Assembly (NCBI GenBank): GCA_030407085.1
Contig: CM059582.1
Coordinates: forward strand, 199,190,001-199,254,000
Length of the DNA: 64,000 nucleotides
Direction: 5' to 3'
DNA from: Trichopria drosophilae
Taxonomy: Eukaryota > Arthropoda > Insecta > Hymenoptera > Diapriidae
Shown one piece after another: positions 57,881 to 64,000 of the stretch (position 1 is the stretch's first letter; every line of letters begins with the position of its first letter). The position numbers were made by a program, and so were the translations under genes. The notes under the pieces are model-generated. The model made no database searches. It saw only the letters and a list, made by a program, of their open reading frames with translations, and was not told the DNA's origin.

Positions 57881-59183
57881 GGTACTTACAGAATTTGTAT
57901 CTACAAAATTCCCGCTTATTTCTGGACCGATTTCGCTGAAATTTGTCGCAGGGGAGAGGGCTGGGTTGTAAACCTAGTTTTATTCTGATCTGTAACTTTT
58001 TGTAGAAGGAAGAGTTAAAATAAGATTTTGAAAGCTGAATATAACACGCGAATTTTTTATTTGGACAGATTTATGTTTTGATCGTTCGGTAAATCACTAT
58101 GGCCAAGAACATGATTTTTGGCTGTTTTAAAAAATATTTGAGTTGTGAACCACCAGTGAAATGCTGATGAAAATCGGAAAAATCGAAGTGAAACACTCAC
58201 AATTGTATGGAAGACGAAAAGTGCATTTATTTACTACACTTTAAGAGGCAAAATAAGTAAAGTACAAGTTGTTAAAATAATAAAGCAATGAATCTACTTT
58301 GGCAGCTTTTTTTGGTATTGCGGAGGTTGTTTGTAAGGTTGACATGGCTAATAATTAAAATAAATAGACATGAACATAACACAAATAGAACAAAATTACA
58401 TAAAAACACTTGTGTGTTAATGATCGCTACTCAGCCACAACCCAGCCCTCTTCCCTACATTCGTAAAAAATATGTTTAAAATAGTCATTTATTATGAATT
58501 GTCCCCCAAAACATATGCTTTTTAATAAAAAACAGACGTCAGTAATGAAGAACTCGATTACAATAACGGCCAGTCGGTATTAAACCGATCTTTAAAGGGG
58601 TTCTTATGAAAAATTATTGAAGTTATTTTTCAAATTTTGGACTCTGTAACTGTAATTCTAACAATTATACATGATATCCTATGAAATATCAGAGAAATTC
58701 ACCAAAAATTGACTGAGAATCCATTTTTTGTTAGGAAATCCTTTACAGTAGATGGAATTGCCATTATAGAACCTTAATTTTAAGAAACCGTTGAAGTCAT
58801 TTTTAATTTATATTTTTTACATATAAATTAGTACATTATCAACTCAGGACTTTTTAACCCCCGTAAAGGCCTGCCAAAATCTCTCGGTTGATCACGTCAA
58901 TTCCTAACTTCAAATATTCAAATTAAACAAAAACGAAATATTTTTTAGGGTAAATTTACACATTTTTCGTGAATGTACTTAAATTTTCAGTGAAGGCATC
59001 AAAAATTGGTTGAGAATCCGCAAAAATTAAAGTGCGAATGGTAAAGGTATATTTTCGATTTTATTCTTGCGAAATCTCGCTCAATTATGATCCGATTTTG
59101 TTGGCATTTAACGTACACTCAGAGAAAATGCATAAAATTACCCTAAAATAGATTTGTACTTGCAAATATATTCCGATTCAATT
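57881..59183. other. Intergenic DNA with a fold-back relic
   Basis: GGACTCTGTAACTGTAATTCTAAC---ATCAGAGAAATTCACC (58650-58705) is a diverged copy of the 24.94-kb fold-back family. GGGCTGGGTTGTAAACC (57959) and CCACAACCCAGCCCTC (58435) form a distant inverted pair that may bound a further element. No gene. Confidence 0.4.
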
Positions 59184-59450
59184 TACAGTAAAACCCCTCT
59201 TACTTAAACACTCGCTTTCTTGAACACCCCGTCTATTTGAACAAAATAACCTCGTTTATTTGAACGATTTCTACTTCCCCTTACCCCCACTACTCGCTCT
59301 TACGCGAATACAAATTCCGATGCGCGTGCGTTACTCACGTCGGACGGGTATATTGCGCGAGGAGTGGGGACAACTGTAAGCGTTCAAATAAACGGGGTCG
59401 GAGGGGAAATGCTGGCTAGACCCTGTTCAAGTAAGAGGGGTTTTACTGTA
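59184..59450. mobile_element. pogo-like MITE, CAGTA ends (267 bp)
   Basis: TACAGTAAAACCCCTCTTACTTAAAC is mirrored by GTTCAAGTAAGAGGGGTTTTACTGTA. TTGAACA/TTGAACG words repeat along the left half. CpG-rich centre (CCGATGCGCGTGCG), no ORF. Confidence 0.88.
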
Positions 59451-60930
59451 ATTTGAATAATTTAGGTTATAAATTAACATTATCAGCCGCGTCCGTAACT
59501 CCCTGTTAAGGGGGTATTACTGCCTTATCAACGAAGGACTTTGAACTCCCTTCAAGAGGACCAGACAGATCACAACTGGAAACTACAATGAAATAGAATG
59601 TATAGTGTATATATCCAATCATAATTTTGTTATAGCAGCAGTTATTATATAAAATCACAGTATATATTTAAAAAATAGTTAATTATATGGAATTACCCTT
59701 AAACATCCATTTTATATTTAAAAAATTAAATTTTATAATTCCAATGTTTAGAAAATAAAGGAGCTTTGTGCAATAATCGCAACAAACTAATAAAAATTAA
59801 TTTCGTCGTATTTCCGGTTTTACTGTTTTGTTTTTGGTACTTCAGACATGCTGAAAAGTGCTACTGAAGTATAACTTACAAACCTGCTGATTAGTCGGTA
59901 ATGACGTAATATAGAAAAACCAGAATATGATTTTCCAATCAACTTTAGAACCCCTTTAAGGGGGCTAAATGATGATGCAATCCGTTTCAGATATGTGCAT
60001 CCAACACACTGCAATTGCAGTTATGCATATTCTCATACTCTATGGACGATCAGCAACATGAAAACGCAGCTGAATTCACCGGACAACCGTCCTTTGTTTG
60101 CCGGAAACGCGCTGTAATTTCAATGTAATTTCACTTGTTTTTCGAACGAATTTAAAAGTGCTGCTATCAAATAAATGTTTTTCATTTGAATATTTTCTAC
60201 TTTTGCTTTACTTTTCAATTCCTCCAAATATTTTCTCAAAAATTGATGTAGACTCCTTATAATTCTATATTAGTTGCTTATACAGTATATTATAAAAATT
60301 CTTAATACCCACGCGGAATCTGGTCTTATAATTTTAAAGTATCAGGATTATTAGGAATTATTGAATTTTTAATACTTTCAAATATTTTCATTTCAGAGGA
60401 GACCTAAGGATCTCTAAAAAGTATCATGGATAGAGAAGATTTCGTAAATTGATTAGAATGAAATCGTAATTTGCCTAAATGACATTCCACTGAATCAACA
60501 AAATAATTTATTGAGCCATTGAACCTCGCCTAATCAATAAAATATTAAAGATTCCAAAAACTGGAATTCAAACCAATTTTGTCGAATGCTATTAAATGCT
60601 ACATATGTTGTCTTAATTCTGTATCTATTTCCTTAATACTTCTTGGTTACTGTATCCTCTGTTGGCTCAAATACACTGCTATCGCGGAATATAGAATTGA
60701 ACAGTTTTTGCTGTTGTACCATGAACTAAAATCGGTACTTTATTCCATTAATTTATGTTGATTCTACAGAAATGCACCAGGACATACTTCATCTGAATAA
60801 TTATGATCTATTTTCAACATACGTGAAAACCCTGGTGGGCGTAAAAACGCATTCAAACACTATCTGTTTTAATACTTAGGTTATACGTACATATACGTTT
60901 CAATGCATTTCAATATTTTTTTATTCGTTT
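59451..60930. other. AT-rich DNA, nothing recognised
   Basis: Small TTAACCCCC and CCCTTTAAGGGGG palindromes at 58.86, 59.51 and 59.95 kb. No gene. Confidence 0.4.
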
Positions 60931-62942
60931 GCATCCTCGACTCAATCCATGTTCATCCTCAAGAAACTTTAGCTCTTTTCCCTCAATTTCCGTGAGTCAC
61001 ATTACAGAATGTATCCGCTTCAATAATTGTCTATCCGCACGAATCCGTTTCAATAATAGTCTATCCTCCTGAATCCGTATCTAGTATTATCGGATAACTT
61101 CCGATTGAGAAGAATGCAAAATGCTCTTTCAAATAAAACTCGATATCCATTTGAATCCCTTTACTTCCATTAGGGAAGAATTAAAAGGAATACAAGATTC
61201 CCATTCCTCCAATTTAGTTTCTCGACCAAATGGATTTAAAAGAAGTTGGAAGGAATCGAAAAAGTTCAAAAAATTGTAAGGTACGTAGACAAATTTCATT
61301 CAAAATCCAAAACCTAAATTCTATTTAATAAGTTCTTTCTAATTAATTTTGAAGAATTGGATCTTGAACTCCCGTAAATACAGCTCTTCGTCCGACTCTT
61401 TAACACGATAGATATAGTAAAAATAAATTAATAGTTTCAATTCTTTTCAATACTTGGTCAATGCACTGAATTGGAGGAAATGGTTATTTGTATTCCTTTT
61501 AATTATTTTTCGTTTGATAATTAAAACTATTGATAATATGTAAGTGTTCGATATTTAAAGTAAATTTCTGAATCGTCACTAATCTTTTTGAATTCTGAAT
61601 TATTTTTAATTTACGTAAATGTATTGAAAATTTCTGTCTTAAATATTTTGATAGGAGAAAAAGATCATTGCCCTTCGATATAAGATTTGTTTTTTAGGTC
61701 CGTGGTACATTTGATGAGTCCTTTGGATGCCTTACAACTAAATAAAAGTCCACTTCTACTGCAGAAGCTGCGAGCGCAAAGTGGAGAGTTGTAAGTTTTG
61801 CAACAGCGTCTGGCTACTACAACTCGAACTACTTATTCGGATAGAAATGGATACATATATACGAATATAATATTGTTATCTGTAAAGTGGACAAGAGAAC
61901 GTCATACAAATCGTATTCGAAACAATACTAGTTTAATTTTAAGCTTATCAATAGGTCAAGTGGATCTGTAAGAATCAATTTTCTGATAAAGCAATCGGAG
62001 AAGTTGCCGCCAATATTTAGTTTTATCTGAAGATATTTTCTGTGGAGCTGGTAAATTTCTTGATTTTCCAATTAGTTTCCACGCATTCATTAATCAGAAA
62101 TGGATAAAAGCAATACATTTATATTTATTCATACTCGAAGGAAATATGAAATTTGAACCCATACGAATTCGTGTCTGATTTCCGTAGGTTATTAATATAT
62201 TTTTATTCGATATTGCGAATTGGAAACTGTAATTTGGAATCCATATGAACCTAAGAATAATATTCTCAAAAAAGTAAGCTATTAGAGTATGTCTATCCAA
62301 ATTTTGCATTTCATTCAGTCTTCACCCAAAAGATATTCTGCCTGCAAACGAATAATCATTCAGAATTATTAAAAATGATTTACTTTCGAGTATTTACTAT
62401 CTTGTTCTTGAAAGCTTCTCTATGCTTCTGAGTATAAGTTATAACGCGAATTCTTCACTGTTCCGAATTAAGCATTGACTTGAATGTGTTGAATCCTTCT
62501 GAATACTTGCTACCGATGGTAAAGTGTTTCACAATTGTAATAAATATAATCTTAAAGTATTCTTTTTTGACAAATTCATTATACACAAAATGTGAGGTTG
62601 TCTTCAACTGATAGTCAACGACAGTGGATGTTTCTACGCTCCCCACAAGATTTGGAACAATTTAAAATAGGGAAGTATTCACGAAGGTCAATAAATAGAA
62701 TTCAAAGTTATCAAATAAATACTTTTCAAACATTCTGAATCATTTTGCTGGGCCATGTTGGTGCTTCAAACGCTCCGTTCAACACTTCATTCCGTGTAAG
62801 ATCATACATACACAATTATCCTCGGTAGGGATGAAGGCGGACTTATGATAAGATATAAGTAATAATATTTTCAATAATGTACAAATGTATAGGGAAATGC
62901 GTTGTTTCAATGCTATCCTGCTTAAGTACTTACATAAGTGTT
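60931..62942. other. Intergenic DNA with ATCCGTTTCAATAAT repeat traces
   Basis: TATCCGC-TTCAATAAT-GTCTATCC words at 61010-61080 recur about every 32 bp and resemble the 56.3-56.9 kb tandem area. The remainder is AT-rich, with no recognised gene. Confidence 0.4.
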
Positions 62943-63166
62943 TACAAGTAAGGCCCGCCCTAAGTTATACTACTCTCTTCCTCTCCTTCCCCCACCATAT
63001 CGTTTCGCTGAGCCACACTCGCTTCGCGATAGTCACACACAGAAGCACTCATTGCACGGATATAAACAATGTTACGAAAGTGGGGATAATGAGAGGCTAT
63101 AACTTTGGATAAACTTCCGGCATTTTGAAAGAACGAACGGTATAACTTAGAGTGGAGACTACTGTA
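62943..63166. mobile_element. pogo-like MITE, CAGTA ends (224 bp)
   Basis: TACAAGTAAGGCCCGCCCTAAGTTATAC is mirrored by GTATAACTTAGAGTGGAGACTACTGTA. The right end is the intact one; the left has a small change in CAGTA. The 75-codon ORF crossing it is chance. Confidence 0.7.
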
Positions 63167-63845
63167 GTTGTAATAACATTATTAAGAAAAAAGCATTCCT
63201 GAAAATTCTTCAGAAATCTCTTAGATTTTTCGACGCTTATAGGGCGTTCACGCTATTAAATATATACGCTATTAATTCAAAGTTTATTCACTTTGAAGTT
63301 TCTTGCAACACTTCCATAATTTTATTTATTAACAACAGTTTCCTTTATTCGCATTTTAATTTTTTATAGCCATCTTTGTCGTGGTAGTAGATCATCATTG
63401 TCAGGCATCGATGTACTTGTTTCAGGATGGTCGATTCTTATATACGTACCGGACTCGGCTGTTACCACTTGCGAGAAAGGTGGTAATGCGTCTCATGTCA
63501 TATTCTGTTTTCGATATTCTGAGAATATGTACAGGATATACGATAGGTGCGTTCGTACTTAACGTGTATGTGTAGGAAATTCAGGATGACTTTGGGATAT
63601 ACGGCTAATATACGAATTTCGATATCATTTTCCATTTTTTAAATATGACCACATAAATGAAAGAAAACATGGAAAATAGCGAAAACATTTTCAATAAACT
63701 GCAATTTTTATTGCGAAGGAGTTCCGGGATAATGTCAGGCGTTATAATTCTGTGGCATAATGAGTTTTGCTAAACGTTGGTCAATATTAAGATTTAAATT
63801 ACAAATTTATTTTAGAATAAACACGAAATCCTTGGTAAGCTGGCC
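63167..63845. other. Intergenic DNA with an unassigned ORF
   Basis: The 64-codon + strand ORF at 63381-63575 follows a T-rich ATAG (possible acceptor at about 63369). Its less AT-rich codons could mark an exon, but it resembles nothing I know. Confidence 0.25.
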
Positions 63846-63849
63846 TTAA

Positions 63850-64000
63850 CCCTTTAACGCCGGGACGGATACTTTTTTTTTGTTAATTTTCAACTTTAAT
63901 TTTTTCGGTGATTAAGAACGTAAAAAATCCTTCAGGAACTTCATTTCTTATGTATTTGACCTCGCTCTTTCAGAGCCTGCAATCAAAATAAAAAAAAATG
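63850..64000 (+). mobile_element. Start of another CCCTTTAACGCC TTAA element, truncated by window end
   Basis: TTAA at 63846-63849 followed by CCCTTTAACGCCGGGACGG, TTTTCAACTTTAATTTTTTCGG and GACCTCGCTCTTTCAGAGCCTG. It matches the terminus of 50447-51815 and 30566-30900. Confidence 0.6.

Noticed and set aside
1..64000. CRISPR array or bacterial/phage segment
   Set aside because: No regularly spaced identical repeats with unique spacers. Composition and the spliced gene indicate eukaryotic nuclear DNA.

Overview
The window looks like gene-poor, repeat-dense nuclear DNA from an insect. It is strongly AT-rich and almost all ORFs are short and broken. It carries 14 perfect copies of the insect telomere unit TTAGG, plus Penelope-like, LINE, piggyBac-like, hAT-like and pogo-like transposon debris. 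A holometabolous insect, perhaps a hymenopteran, is my best guess, but nothing in the sequence fixes the order. No bacterial features such as operons, Shine-Dalgarno sites or CRISPR arrays are present.

Only one locus is convincingly genic. Between 49318 and about 50380 on the + strand, the last coding exon of an RNase P/MRP p14-like subunit (RPP14) ends with TGA. After only 24 nt, in the same frame, an intact intronless gene for CHCHD4/MIA40 begins, the oxidoreductase that drives disulfide-linked import into the mitochondrial intermembrane space. The two ORFs share a 3' part, with polyadenylation hexamers downstream. This suggests a dicistronic mRNA. Vertebrate RPP14 is also known to sit on a dicistronic transcript, but with a different mitochondrial partner (HTD2). 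This is the most interesting observation in the window. The upstream RPP14 exon or exons were not found.

Layout. 1-2.0 kb: AT-rich DNA, then a CpG-richer block (0.9-1.8 kb). 2.0-2.9 kb: a TTAGG array between two copies of a 130-bp repeat. 3.0 kb: a tRNA-like (SINE-type) relic. 4.1-5.7 kb: diverged tandem units and CTGGA/TCCAG-rich repeats. 6.9-12.6 kb: relics of a GGCGGATCCAATATGG-bearing repeat family and small fold-backs. 15-17.7 kb: duplications, CpG-richer blocks and a possible 43-aa secreted peptide. 21-25.5 kb: several small inverted-repeat elements and a TTAA-flanked element. 33.4-36.9 kb: a decayed Penelope-like retroelement with inverted ends, disrupted by two terminal-inverted-repeat elements. 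37.8-48.7 kb: a dense nest of MITE-like and fold-back elements, running up to the RPP14 exon. 50.4-53.7 kb: three large inverted-repeat structures, one of them a second Penelope-like remnant. 54.6-57.9 kb: two LINE fragments of one family in opposite orientation, one split by a TTAA-flanked 1055-bp element, plus a 62-bp tandem repeat. 59-63.2 kb: two more CAGTA-ended MITEs. At 63.85 kb a TTAA-type element runs off the end.

All calls come from reading the sequence by eye. Repeat boundaries are the points where I could match inverted or direct copies. Family names for non-coding elements rest on termini and target duplications only.
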